The notes beneath the pieces are model-generated. The model searched no databases. It worked only from the letters and a program-made list of their open reading frames with translations, and was not told where the DNA came from. 64,000 bases of DNA from Notoacmeibacter ruber (GTDB taxonomy: Bacteria > Pseudomonadota > Alphaproteobacteria > Rhizobiales > Rhizobiaceae), in contig NZ_RCWN01000001.1 in NCBI RefSeq assembly GCF_003668555.1, positions 2,703,501-2,767,500 of the forward strand, in the 5' to 3' direction. The translations under genes were made by a program, and so were the position numbers. Each line of letters starts with the position of its first letter. The first letter of the stretch is position 1. Positions 8,213 to 18,919 of this stretch are shown piece after piece.

Positions 8213-8611
8213 ATGGCCATCAAGATCCGCCTCGCACGCGCGGGCTCCAAGAAGCGTCCTTACTACCACATCGTCGCCGCCGATGCGCGCGCGCCGCGTG
8301 ACGGTCGCTTCATCGAGGAGCTTGGCTCGTGGAACCCGCTGCTTCCGCGTGACGCCCAGCGCGTCGAGCTGAAGGAAGACCGTATCAAGGAATGGCTCGA
8401 GAAAGGCGCTCAGCCGACCGACCGCGTACTGCGCTTCCTCGACGAAGCCGGGCTTGCCAAGCGCGAAGCCCGCGATAACCCGAACAAAGGCCAGCCGGGC
8501 AAGAAGGCCCAGGAGCGTGAAGCCGAGCGCAAGGCGGCTGAGGAAGAAGCTGCTGCCGCAGCAGCCGAGGCCGAGGCATCGGCTGGCGGCGAAGAAGCCG
8601 CTTCCGAATAA
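8213..8611 (+). CDS. rpsP: 30S ribosomal protein S16
   Basis: A 132-residue S16. The first 80 residues are the conserved core ([21 protein letters not shown], then SWNPLLP), needed for 30S assembly. The remaining 50 residues form a charged tail rich in Ala, Glu and Lys that looks helical; such tails are common in alphaproteobacterial S16. AAGGAGAG precedes the ATG. A strong terminator follows immediately, so rimM, trmD and rplS, which usually follow rpsP in this group, are not part of this transcript. Confidence 0.98.
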   Translation: MAIKIRLARAGSKKRPYYHIVAADARAPRDGRFIEELGSWNPLLPRDAQRVELKEDRIKEWLEKGAQPTDRVLRFLDEAGLAKREARDNPNKGQPGKKAQEREAERKAAEEEAAAAAAEAEASAGGEEAASE

Positions 8612-8639
8612 GCGGTACTCACGCCGCTTGAACGATAAA

Positions 8640-8666
8640 GGCCGGGCGAAAAGCCCGGCCTTTTTT
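8640..8666 (+). terminator. Intrinsic terminator after rpsP
   Basis: GGCCGGGC pairs with GCCCGGCC across a five-base GAAAA loop and is followed by six T residues at 8661-8666. It closes the ffh-rpsP unit. Confidence 0.93.
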
Positions 8667-8686
8667 AGATATGGTGAAGCGTCGGT

Positions 8687-10888
8687 TCAGTTGGTCGACG
8701 GGGCAATTTCACCAATGGTGAAGAAGCGTGTTTCGCCATTCGAATCGTCGACACCGTCATTGTCGGTGACAGCCCAGCCACGCTCATCGCCGCCAATGGC
8801 AAAGCCCTCGATCTTGTCGACCACATAGCCGTTGCCGGCCTTGAGATCGGTCATGAAATCGTGGACCATTTCCTTTTCCAGCACCGGTAGATCGGAACCC
8901 AGCTCTGCCATTTCGACGCCCGCAAGCGACACCCGTGTCAGCTGCTTGATCTTTGCCGCCTCACCAATCTGGTTGTCGCGCTCGATGAGGTAGAGATGGT
9001 CGCCATGGGCGGTGATTTCGGACAAACCGACCCAACCGGTTTCGGCACTTTCCAGCGGATAATGCGCAGCCTTCCAGCTCTTGTCTTCGAGGTCATAAGC
9101 AAGAATCTTGACCATGCCCTTCGGATCGTCACCCCATTCGCGCTGAATGGCGATGTAAAGCGTGTCGTCCAGCTTGGTCACGCCTTCCATGCCGAAGCGC
9201 TTTTCCTGGGCGAGCAGCGCCTCTGGCAATGAAATCTCTTCCACAATCGCGCCATCTGCGTCGACATGGACCAGCCGATGCGGAATGTCCCGGTCGGTCC
9301 GCCCTTCAGAAGCCAGCCAGAAGTCGCCTTCGCCATCGGCGGTGATGCCTTCCAGGTCGAGCTTCTCTGCCGTCTTGCCATCCTGCGTGACAACCGTGGC
9401 GTTCGTGATCTTCGCGGGCGTCTGTGAGGCATCGATGGTGAAGATCGACGGAGCGCCACCATAGAAGCTGTCATTCACCGCATAGAGCGTTGTCGGATCG
9501 GATGGATCGGCCGTGAGACCGGACAACGCGCCCCAGCCAATGGGCGTGCCATTGTCATCGTCAGCGGAAACGATCTGCGGATAGTCGGCTTCCCCGTCGG
9601 CCAGTTCATAGAGCGTGACGTGGGAGCGTACACCGCCATCCTCGATCAGGTCAGCTTCGTTCGAAACTGCCAGAAGGTTGCGCTCCGGAATGGCAATAGC
9701 GCCTTCCGGTGCAAGGCCCGTCGGCAGAAGCTGGCTGAAGGCGGCCTGCCCGTCGTCCCCCATCTTGTAGACGCCGATGACGGAGCCGCGCTCGGACAGC
9801 AGGAACATGTAGTTCTGTTCGCCGAAGCTTGCGGCTTCCATGCCTTCGGGCTCTGCACCCTTGTTCTCTGAGCGGCCTTCCGGGTAATGGCCTGCGCGCG
9901 CAACCTCGTACTCGAAGGAGGGCCCGCTTTCCTGCAGGACATCTCCATCCTTCGAGAAGATGGTGAAGCCGCGGCTGCCGCCCTTATAGTCGCCCTCATT
10001 GGCGGTCGCGAGGCGATCATTATCGATCCACTGCACGGCGTCGGGTTCGCGCCGAACGCCGTCCGCCGATCCGTCAAACGAGATCGCGTCGTCTTCCTTG
10101 GTATCGATATTCTTCATATCGACCGTGCCAGCGGAAAAATCGCGGATCACGTCGCCGGTCTCACCGTTCAGGATCACGATATGATTGTTTTCCTGAAGAG
10201 TGACGGCGATCTCACCCGATTCGTTGAAGTCGACGAATTCCGGCTCCGGATCGTCGCCCGCGATTTCCGCAAGTCCGGTCACATCCGCCTTGATCATCGC
10301 ATCGCAATCGGGCTGGCCGTCGGCAAGCGGCACGATGGCGACGTAGCCTGCCGGCATCTGAGGCATTTCACCTTCATTGAGGTCCTCGTCGCGCTCATTC
10401 TCGATGGCCACGGCGAGGCGCGTGCCCTCGGTATTGATAGCCACACTGTCGGGTTGACCGCCGAGATCGCAGCTCTTCCTCAGGCTCTTGCCGGCCACAT
10501 CGATCACAGCGAGATAACCCGACGGCGCAGTGAAGCTAGCCGAGGTATTCACACCGGCAAAAGCCGTCGTGCCAGAGACCACGACGGATGTCGGCTCACC
10601 ATTTGTCGCGACAAAGCCGGCGGCCTTCGGAGCCCGAGGATCGCTAATGTCGACGAAACCGACGCGCTCGGCCGGGCTGTCGGTATAGACAAGCATATTG
10701 CCGTCATCCGTCACCGAGATGATTTCGGCGCTGGTTTCGGTCGCCTGGTCTTCATCGCTTCCGAGATTGGTGTTGACCGCAAAAGAAGCGATCCGATTGA
10801 AGACCTGCTCGGCGGAAGCCGGGCTAATGAAAGCAGTCGCCGCCAGGAGTGCGGCCAGCGAAACGGATGACAGGGCGCGGTTCGTCAT
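8687..10888 (-). CDS. Exported esterase-like/phytase-like beta-propeller protein
   Basis: A 733-residue periplasmic or secreted protein. Residues 1-26 are a signal peptide ending SPASA. The N-terminal half reads as a YVTN-like beta-propeller of the choice-of-anchor-I kind (VSVTDDGNMLVYTDS-like repeats, EPEFVDFNESGEIAV). The C-terminal 300 residues match the esterase-like activity of phytase domain, with GALSGLTADPSDPTTLYAVNDS, LDLEGITADGEGDFWLASEG and FGMEGVTKLDDTLYIAIQ. The ATG at 10888 has AAGGAG six bases upstream; the open frame extends 31 codons further without support. The substrate is uncertain, probably a phosphoester. Monocistronic. Confidence 0.82.
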   Translation of the reverse strand: MTNRALSSVSLAALLAATAFISPASAEQVFNRIASFAVNTNLGSDEDQATETSAEIISVTDDGNMLVYTDSPAERVGFVDISDPRAPKAAGFVATNGEPTSVVVSGTTAFAGVNTSASFTAPSGYLAVIDVAGKSLRKSCDLGGQPDSVAINTEGTRLAVAIENERDEDLNEGEMPQMPAGYVAIVPLADGQPDCDAMIKADVTGLAEIAGDDPEPEFVDFNESGEIAVTLQENNHIVILNGETGDVIRDFSAGTVDMKNIDTKEDDAISFDGSADGVRREPDAVQWIDNDRLATANEGDYKGGSRGFTIFSKDGDVLQESGPSFEYEVARAGHYPEGRSENKGAEPEGMEAASFGEQNYMFLLSERGSVIGVYKMGDDGQAAFSQLLPTGLAPEGAIAIPERNLLAVSNEADLIEDGGVRSHVTLYELADGEADYPQIVSADDDNGTPIGWGALSGLTADPSDPTTLYAVNDSFYGGAPSIFTIDASQTPAKITNATVVTQDGKTAEKLDLEGITADGEGDFWLASEGRTDRDIPHRLVHVDADGAIVEEISLPEALLAQEKRFGMEGVTKLDDTLYIAIQREWGDDPKGMVKILAYDLEDKSWKAAHYPLESAETGWVGLSEITAHGDHLYLIERDNQIGEAAKIKQLTRVSLAGVEMAELGSDLPVLEKEMVHDFMTDLKAGNGYVVDKIEGFAIGGDERGWAVTDNDGVDDSNGETRFFTIGEIAPSTN

Positions 10889-11002
10889 GAATGTCTCCTT
10901 GGGTAGGGAATGACGGATCGCGTAATGCCATTGGATCACAGTCTCGTGACAAACTCCCGGAAAGCCGGCTGGCAATTGCATTTGCCGAGCGCCCGATAAC
11001 GA

Positions 11003-11030
11003 AAAGGCCCGATCTTTCGACCGGGCCTTT
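11003..11030 (-). terminator. Terminator after the chemoreceptor gene, possibly bidirectional
   Basis: AAAGGCCCG (11003-11011) pairs with CGGGCCTTT (11022-11030), with T-rich sequence on both strands. It lies just downstream of the minus-strand chemoreceptor and upstream of the esterase gene. Confidence 0.75.
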
Positions 11031-11059
11031 CCTGCAAAGTGTTGCGGCGGGCGAAAACC

Positions 11060-13207
11060 TCACGCCGCGATTTCGACGCCGGACTCCCCTTCGCCGGATA
11101 CGCCGAAGCGCCCGACCTTCTCAGTCAATTGCTTGGTCTCCGCGAGCAGCGTATTGGCCGATGCGGTGGTCTGCTCGACCATCGCGGCATTGTGCTGCGT
11201 CATCTCATCCATCTTGTTGGCGGAATCCGAGACGGTATGCAGATTGGCGGCCTGTTCCCTGGTGCTGTTGGCAATCTCCGAGACAACCCGTGTGACTTGG
11301 GAGATTTCATCCATGATCTTCTTCAGGGAATCGCCCGACGCGGTCGCAAGCCCAACGCCCTCTTTCACTTGAGCGCTTGAGTGATTGATGAGTTGCTTGA
11401 TCTCCTTGGCGGCTTCCGCCGAGCGCTGGGCAAGCTGACGAACCTCCTGGGCGACGACGGCGAACCCATCGCCGGCCTCCCCGGCCCGCGCGGCCTCCAC
11501 CCCGGCATTGAGCGCCAACAGATTGGTCTGGAAGGCGATATCGTCGATCACGCCGATAATCTGGCTGATCTCGCGGGAGGACTGCTCGATGGAGGACATT
11601 GCGGTGATCGTGTTGTTGACGATCTGCCCGCCCTCCTGGGCGTTCTGCTGTGCGACTTCGGCCGACTGACGGGCCTGGCTCGCACCCTGCGCCGTCTGAT
11701 CGACGGCCGTCGCCACTTCCGACAGAGATGCCACCGTATGTTCCAGGCTGGCCGCCTGCTGTTCGGTACGGCGTGCCAGATCGCTGGCGGCCGTCGAAAT
11801 CTCGCAAAGACCGAAATGGATCGACCCCGTCGAATTCACCACCGAGGAGAGTGCACCGTCCAGTGAAGCGACGGCTTCGTTGAACTGCAGGCGGATCGAC
11901 TCATAACGAGGATCGACAGGGCCGACACGAACCGTCAGATCACCGGTTGCAAGCCGGTCCAGCGCTTCGGCAATCTGGTCGAAGGTGGACTGAAGGATCT
12001 CGGCGTCATGCTGGCGCTCGGCCTCGTGCTCTTCGCGTTCCCGCTCAGCGCGGTTGCGGCTTTCAGTCGCTTCGCGCTCGGCCTGCACCTTGGCCCGGCC
12101 ATTCTCCTGAAACACACGCAGAGACCGGGCCATAGCGCCGAGTTCGTGCTGGTATTCAGCGCCGGCCACAGCGACTTCATTATTGCCGCGGGCAATCTCT
12201 TCCGTCACCTCGGCCAACTGCTGGACCGTTCGCGCGATCATCCGGCCGACGACATAGGCCAGAAGCAGACCGACCAGCACGACAGCCAGGCTGATGACAA
12301 TTGCGCTGATGACGGCGGAACTGGCAAGCGATTCCGCCTGCTGGCCCAGCGTCCGCTGGCGATCGGAAATCTGCTGGCGGAACGTCGCGAACGTCGCCGT
12401 CATCTTCTCGTCCAAGGGAGCCAGATACTCTGACTGGACCGACTGGATCTCGTCGACCGTTGCCTTCAGATCAGCAAGCCGCCCGCCATAATTCTTCATG
12501 AGCTTGAGGGCCGAAAGCGCGCGGGTGATCTGAATGGACCGGAATAGCGAACTGCGCATCACATCATAGCGATTGACCGCCGTCGCCAGTTGAGCCTGCG
12601 CTTCGTCATAAGCGGCCGGATCGTTGGTCTGGATGAACTGCTTGGCCGAATAGAGGCTGTTCGCGACCGCCTCGTTGACTGATGCTGCCTGATAGAGAGC
12701 ATCCGTATTGCCGCTGCGCCATGCAGAGCGCATGATGTCGTAGAGGGCGATCGACGTCCACGGCCCGAAATCATCCACATTCGCCTGCAGGACGCTGCGA
12801 CGCTTTTCCAGCCCTGCCACCGTATCGAAGTTCTCGGCGTAGTTTTCGACATGGTCCTGAAGGGTTGTCAGGATGGCGAAGAGTTCCGGGTGCTCGTAGA
12901 ACCGCTCCGATAGAAGGGCCTCGGCCATTCTGAGATCATCGAGGCTGGTCTCGAAAGTTTCAAGAGCCTCGTCGGAGAAGCTGCCCTCGAATGCCTTTAC
13001 GGCACGGCGCATCTTGCCGAAGGCGTAGTCGGCGTCCGAGACCATAAGGCTGTCGGTCGCCGCTTCCCGATAAGAGCCGAAAAGCGAGGCGACACCGTTG
13101 ACGCCCCAGATCGCACTGACCGACAGAAAGCTCATGAGCAGGAGGAGTGGGAGAAAGCCAATGGATATCTGGCTGCGTATTCCGAGTTTTTTCCAGTATT
13201 TGATCAT
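11060..13207 (-). CDS. Methyl-accepting chemotaxis protein paired with a sugar-binding protein
   Basis: A 715-residue transmembrane chemoreceptor. A membrane segment lies at about residues 15-35 and a second near 300, bracketing an all-helical periplasmic domain of roughly 260 residues. HAMP domains follow ([16 protein letters not shown] and a second ending NEAVASLDG), then the signalling domain with its hairpin tip [26 protein letters not shown]. It ends GVEIAA and lacks a CheR-tethering pentapeptide. The upstream gene encodes a periplasmic sugar-binding protein and ends where this frame begins, so the pair likely works together. I chose the ATG at 13207; a GTG at 13252 overlapping the upstream stop is possible, and neither has a strong ribosome site. 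Confidence 0.9.
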   Translation of the reverse strand: MIKYWKKLGIRSQISIGFLPLLLLMSFLSVSAIWGVNGVASLFGSYREAATDSLMVSDADYAFGKMRRAVKAFEGSFSDEALETFETSLDDLRMAEALLSERFYEHPELFAILTTLQDHVENYAENFDTVAGLEKRRSVLQANVDDFGPWTSIALYDIMRSAWRSGNTDALYQAASVNEAVANSLYSAKQFIQTNDPAAYDEAQAQLATAVNRYDVMRSSLFRSIQITRALSALKLMKNYGGRLADLKATVDEIQSVQSEYLAPLDEKMTATFATFRQQISDRQRTLGQQAESLASSAVISAIVISLAVVLVGLLLAYVVGRMIARTVQQLAEVTEEIARGNNEVAVAGAEYQHELGAMARSLRVFQENGRAKVQAEREATESRNRAEREREEHEAERQHDAEILQSTFDQIAEALDRLATGDLTVRVGPVDPRYESIRLQFNEAVASLDGALSSVVNSTGSIHFGLCEISTAASDLARRTEQQAASLEHTVASLSEVATAVDQTAQGASQARQSAEVAQQNAQEGGQIVNNTITAMSSIEQSSREISQIIGVIDDIAFQTNLLALNAGVEAARAGEAGDGFAVVAQEVRQLAQRSAEAAKEIKQLINHSSAQVKEGVGLATASGDSLKKIMDEISQVTRVVSEIANSTREQAANLHTVSDSANKMDEMTQHNAAMVEQTTASANTLLAETKQLTEKVGRFGVSGEGESGVEIAA

Positions 13208-13251
13208 CGGGTTAACTTCGTTCTGGGCATGAAGATTAAGATTGGCCCGCA

Positions 13252-14178
13252 CTAGTTCATATGCGCGTCAAGATTGGTGGGCGTGATCAATTCGGAATCG
13301 ATATCGATCCTGGGGGGCACATCGGAACCGGCGATGAGATCCATCGCCGCTTTCACCGCCGCAGCGCCCTGGCCCTCCGCGTTCTGGTGGACGGTGACAT
13401 CGAGTTCGCCGGCTTTCATGGAATTGAGCGCAGCCGGTGTCGCATCGATACCGGCGATGACGACATCGTCCATCGCAATGCCCCGCAACGTCATGATGCG
13501 GACGGCACCCAGCGCCATATCGTCATTATTAGCGATCACCGCGTCGAGCTTTTCGTCGCCGTCGAGCCACTCGCCCATGACGCTTGTGCCCTGATCGCGC
13601 GCGCCGTTGGCCGATTGACGCTCGACGATCTTCATGTCGCGACAGGCATCGGTTTTCAGAACGGCTGCGACCGCGTCAGAGCGACGACGAGCAGCAGGGG
13701 ACGTCAGTTCGCCCATCATGAGGCCGACATTGCCCCTGCCCTTCAGAAGACGGCAGACTTCCTCGGCCTGCAACTTGCCGCCGGTCTCGTCATCAGCCGA
13801 AACAAAGGTCTGGCCATCCGGCAATTCCTTCGCATTGATCGGACTGTTATTGACGTAAACGAGCGGGATGCCGGCCTCTTCGGCAAGCGAAGAGACTTTC
13901 GAGCCCTCGTCGCTATCGACCAGAACAGCGATGATGGCATCCACCTCCTGCTCGATGAAGCCTTCGACCGCCTCCATCTGGTGGCTGGAATCCTTGTTTG
14001 AGACCTCGATCTGGAGCGTCAAATCCTCCGCATTGGCCGCTTCTTCCTCCAGGCCGCGGCGCAGCAGCTTCAGAAACGTATCCGAATTGGCCAGGGTCAC
14101 GCCGATCGTGGCGGCGGAAGACGGGGCCGAGAAGGGCAGAATGGAAATGGAAAGGGCGATGATCAGGCGCTTCAGCAC
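13252..14178 (-). CDS. Periplasmic sugar-binding protein, RbsB-like
   Basis: A 308-residue type I periplasmic binding protein. A signal peptide (residues 1-22, ending PSSA) precedes [25 protein letters not shown], the start of the ribose/galactose-binding fold. [25 protein letters not shown] and [17 protein letters not shown] follow at the usual spacing. No ABC permease or ATPase gene is near. Instead the stop codon touches the chemoreceptor gene, so it probably serves as the ligand-loaded partner of that receptor, as RbsB does for Trg. It may also feed a transporter encoded elsewhere. Confidence 0.88.
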   Translation of the reverse strand: MLKRLIIALSISILPFSAPSSAATIGVTLANSDTFLKLLRRGLEEEAANAEDLTLQIEVSNKDSSHQMEAVEGFIEQEVDAIIAVLVDSDEGSKVSSLAEEAGIPLVYVNNSPINAKELPDGQTFVSADDETGGKLQAEEVCRLLKGRGNVGLMMGELTSPAARRRSDAVAAVLKTDACRDMKIVERQSANGARDQGTSVMGEWLDGDEKLDAVIANNDDMALGAVRIMTLRGIAMDDVVIAGIDATPAALNSMKAGELDVTVHQNAEGQGAAAVKAAMDLIAGSDVPPRIDIDSELITPTNLDAHMN

Positions 14179-14257
14179 GGCAAAATCCTTGAACAGGACG
14201 TAACTGTCTGAATGCTAATAAGAGACGATAAACGCTTGATTAAATTTGGAACGATTT

Positions 14258-14273
14258 TAGACCGTTCGTTCTA
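14258..14273. promoter_or_regulatory. TetR-type operator-like palindrome upstream of the alcohol dehydrogenase
   Basis: TAGACCGTTCGTTCTA is an imperfect palindrome with 12 of 16 positions symmetric, similar to the TAGACC-N4-GGTCTA box recognised by NemR-like TetR repressors. It lies 110 bases before the dehydrogenase start in the divergent gap of 204 bases. No TetR gene is present in the window. Confidence 0.3.
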
Positions 14274-14382
14274 GTTTCCGATTTTGTGACCCTCTGGCCC
14301 GATGCCAAAGGACTGGCCGAGGGCTTGCCACTGACGGCAGCGCCCTTCATTTTCCGCGCGAACCCGGTGGAGGAGAATAAAA

Positions 14383-15510
14383 ATGAAAACCCGCATAGCC
14401 CTTCTGCGTGAAATGGGCCTGCCCCGCCCCTATACGGAAAGCCGTCCTCTGGAGATCGTGGAAGCGACCCTCGAAGCACCGGAGCCGGGCGAGATGCGGG
14501 TGAAGCTCGCCGCTGCCGGTCTTTGCCATTCCGATCTTTCGACGATCAATGCGGACCGGCCTCGCGTCATGCCTATGGCGATCGGCCACGAGGCAGCCGG
14601 TATCGTCGAGGAGGTCGGCCCCGGCGCCTCCCGTTTCGCCCCTGGCGACCACGTGGTCATGGTTTTCGTTCCGTCCTGTGGCCATTGCGTTCCCTGTGCG
14701 GAAGGCCGACCGGCCCTCTGCGAACCCGGAGCTGCGGCCAATGGGGCGGGCACGCTGATCTCTGGTGAAAAACGGCTCAGCGCCGAAGGAGAGACGATCA
14801 ATCACCATCTCGGTGTCTCGGCTTTCTCCGACCGGGTGATCGTTTCAGAAAATTCCTGCGTGAAAATCGACGACGACATTCCGCTCGATCGTGCCGCGCT
14901 GCTGGGCTGTGCGGTCCTGACGGGCGTCGGCGCGGTCCTCAATTCTGGAGCGCTACGTCCGGGTCAGGACGTGGCGGTTATTGGGCTCGGCGGCGTCGGT
15001 CTGGCCGGTCTGCTCGGCGCGATCGCTGGCGGGGCGCGGCGCGTGATTGCCGTCGATCTGGCGAAGGATAAGCGTGACTTCGCACTCGAACTCGGTGCGA
15101 CCCACGCCATCGACCCGACGGAAGAAGGCGCTGTCGAAACGGTCAAGGGATGGACGAGCGGCGGTGTCGATTTAGCCGTTGAACTGGCGGGAGCCGTTCC
15201 CGCGCTGAAATATGCCTATGCGATCACCCGCCGGGGCGGCACCACCGTGACCGCGGGATTGCCGCATCCCGAAGCGGAATTGTCCTTCCCGCCCGTCTCC
15301 CTGACCGCAGAAGAGCGGGTTCTGAAAGGGTCCTATGTGGGCTCGTGCGTGCCGGTCCGGGATATTCCGCGCTACGCGGCGATGATGATGAAGGGGCAAC
15401 TGCCTATCGAAAAGCTGATGACGCACACCATCAAGCTTGAAGACATCAATGAAGGGTTCGAGCGCCTCGCGGCAGGTAAAGCCATCCGGCAGGTCATCGT
15501 TTTCGACTGA
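14383..15510 (+). CDS. Zinc-dependent alcohol dehydrogenase
   Basis: A 375-residue medium-chain dehydrogenase. The catalytic zinc site is set by Cys48 (GLCHSD), His69-Glu70 (GHE) and a later Cys; the structural zinc site is complete with Cys99, Cys102, Cys105 and Cys113 (SCGHCVPCAEGRPALC). The Rossmann motif is GLGGVGLAG, followed by an Asp (VIAVDL) that favours NAD over NADP. It oxidises an alcohol or reduces an aldehyde in the cytoplasm; the class-III-like layout could include hydroxymethyl-glutathione or aryl alcohol, but the substrate is not determined. GGTGGAGGAG precedes the ATG. Monocistronic, with a perfect terminator behind it. Confidence 0.9.
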   Translation: MKTRIALLREMGLPRPYTESRPLEIVEATLEAPEPGEMRVKLAAAGLCHSDLSTINADRPRVMPMAIGHEAAGIVEEVGPGASRFAPGDHVVMVFVPSCGHCVPCAEGRPALCEPGAAANGAGTLISGEKRLSAEGETINHHLGVSAFSDRVIVSENSCVKIDDDIPLDRAALLGCAVLTGVGAVLNSGALRPGQDVAVIGLGGVGLAGLLGAIAGGARRVIAVDLAKDKRDFALELGATHAIDPTEEGAVETVKGWTSGGVDLAVELAGAVPALKYAYAITRRGGTTVTAGLPHPEAELSFPPVSLTAEERVLKGSYVGSCVPVRDIPRYAAMMMKGQLPIEKLMTHTIKLEDINEGFERLAAGKAIRQVIVFD

Positions 15511-15547
15511 AGAGATCCTCACCACTCATAAAGTGGCCCGCAAATAT

Positions 15548-15592
15548 AGAGGGCGTCAGGAAAATATACCTTTTCCTGACGCCCTCTTTTTT
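15548..15592 (+). terminator. Strong intrinsic terminator after the alcohol dehydrogenase
   Basis: A perfect 17-bp stem (15548-15564 with 15571-15587) closes a six-base loop and runs into T residues to 15592. The A residues on the left arm make it potentially active in both directions. Confidence 0.93.
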
Positions 15593-15744
15593 CTGTCTGC
15601 GCTGCTTTATCCGATGTTGTATCGGTCGATTCTTGACGGTCCCGAGCCATGATAGTCGATCCCCCCGGCATAGACTGAATTTTATCCGGGCCACGCCCAA
15701 GACAGTAACAAAATAAATCGATTGTTATTCAATTGCTGTCATGA

Positions 15745-18141
<2,397 letters not shown>

Positions 18142-18182
18142 CGCGCGCAATCGCCGGCGCGATCAGCAAGGGCAGACGACCG

Positions 18183-18215
18183 AATAAAGAAGCGCGCCGG
18201 GGAGACCCGGCGCGC
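18183..18215 (-). terminator. Terminator closing the idr-like cluster
   Basis: A perfect 10-bp GC stem GCGCGCCGGG/CCCGGCGCGC around GAGA (18192-18215). On the minus strand it is followed by TTCTTTATT, so it most likely ends the long transcript from the peroxidase genes to the DUF2478 gene; it also lies 50 bases after the plus-strand chemoreceptor. Confidence 0.7.
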
Positions 18216-18318
18216 AAAGCATTTAAGAAGGGTCGCGGGATATCACGCTTCGTTTCGACTGCCGGATTGAGACGAAGAGACGCGTTTCGTCACGCCCCTT
18301 CAAAGGCGCGAAGCGCCA

Positions 18319-18840
18319 TTAGGCTGCGCGGTTTGTTTCGGAGCCGCCGAGCCAGGCAATGATCGCGTCCTTTTGGGCTGGCAATTCGTCAGCCAGCCCA
18401 CCGGCAAATGCCTCGAAGGCCGCGCGATTAAGTCCATTGACGGCTGTGAGAACCGGAATATCGCGCGATACGGCCTCAGCGATCAGCGCGTGAAATCCAC
18501 CACCCTGCGCTTCCCGTTTCCCGAACTTGTTGACGATAAGCAGGTCGATACCGCTATCGCCACTCATCGTTTCCGTTACGATTCCCACTGCGGATTCCAG
18601 CGAGGCGGTGTCGAGGCGGCAGCCGCGCGATTGCGATCCGAGATCCTGGCTGATCCGGAATGTTTCACCATTGGGCAGAACACGAACATGCATGTCGGCA
18701 TGTCGCCGGTCGGGCCGGTCGACATCGGACTGAACGAGACCGGCCAGACGCCAGCCCCTCTTCTCCAGTCGCTCGGCGACATCGGCAAGAACCGCGTTCA
18801 CCTGGCCCGAAACCTCTGACGTGACTACAGCGAGTTTCAT
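18319..18840 (-). CDS. DUF2478 protein (putative molybdenum-linked NTPase)
   Basis: A 173-residue cytoplasmic protein with the DUF2478 hallmark ISQDLGSQSRGCRLD in its middle and LLIVNKFGKREAQGGGF, which reads like a nucleotide-binding protein's switch region. An N-terminal Lys-Leu-Ala-Val-Val-Thr strand replaces a classical P-loop. The family is of unknown function but often sits beside molybdate transport or molybdoenzyme genes. Here it follows the molybdopterin oxidoreductase by 79 bases on the same strand, which supports a role in supplying or maturing its cofactor. The ATG at 18840 fits the start of the first strand better than the one 11 codons upstream. Confidence 0.75.
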   Translation of the reverse strand: MKLAVVTSEVSGQVNAVLADVAERLEKRGWRLAGLVQSDVDRPDRRHADMHVRVLPNGETFRISQDLGSQSRGCRLDTASLESAVGIVTETMSGDSGIDLLIVNKFGKREAQGGGFHALIAEAVSRDIPVLTAVNGLNRAAFEAFAGGLADELPAQKDAIIAWLGGSETNRAA

Positions 18841-18919
18841 CGACTTTTCCCGATTACAATCCTGAGACTTCATAAGAAATGGCGGGATCTCAACGACCCC
18901 GCCATTTCGATTCAGCAGT

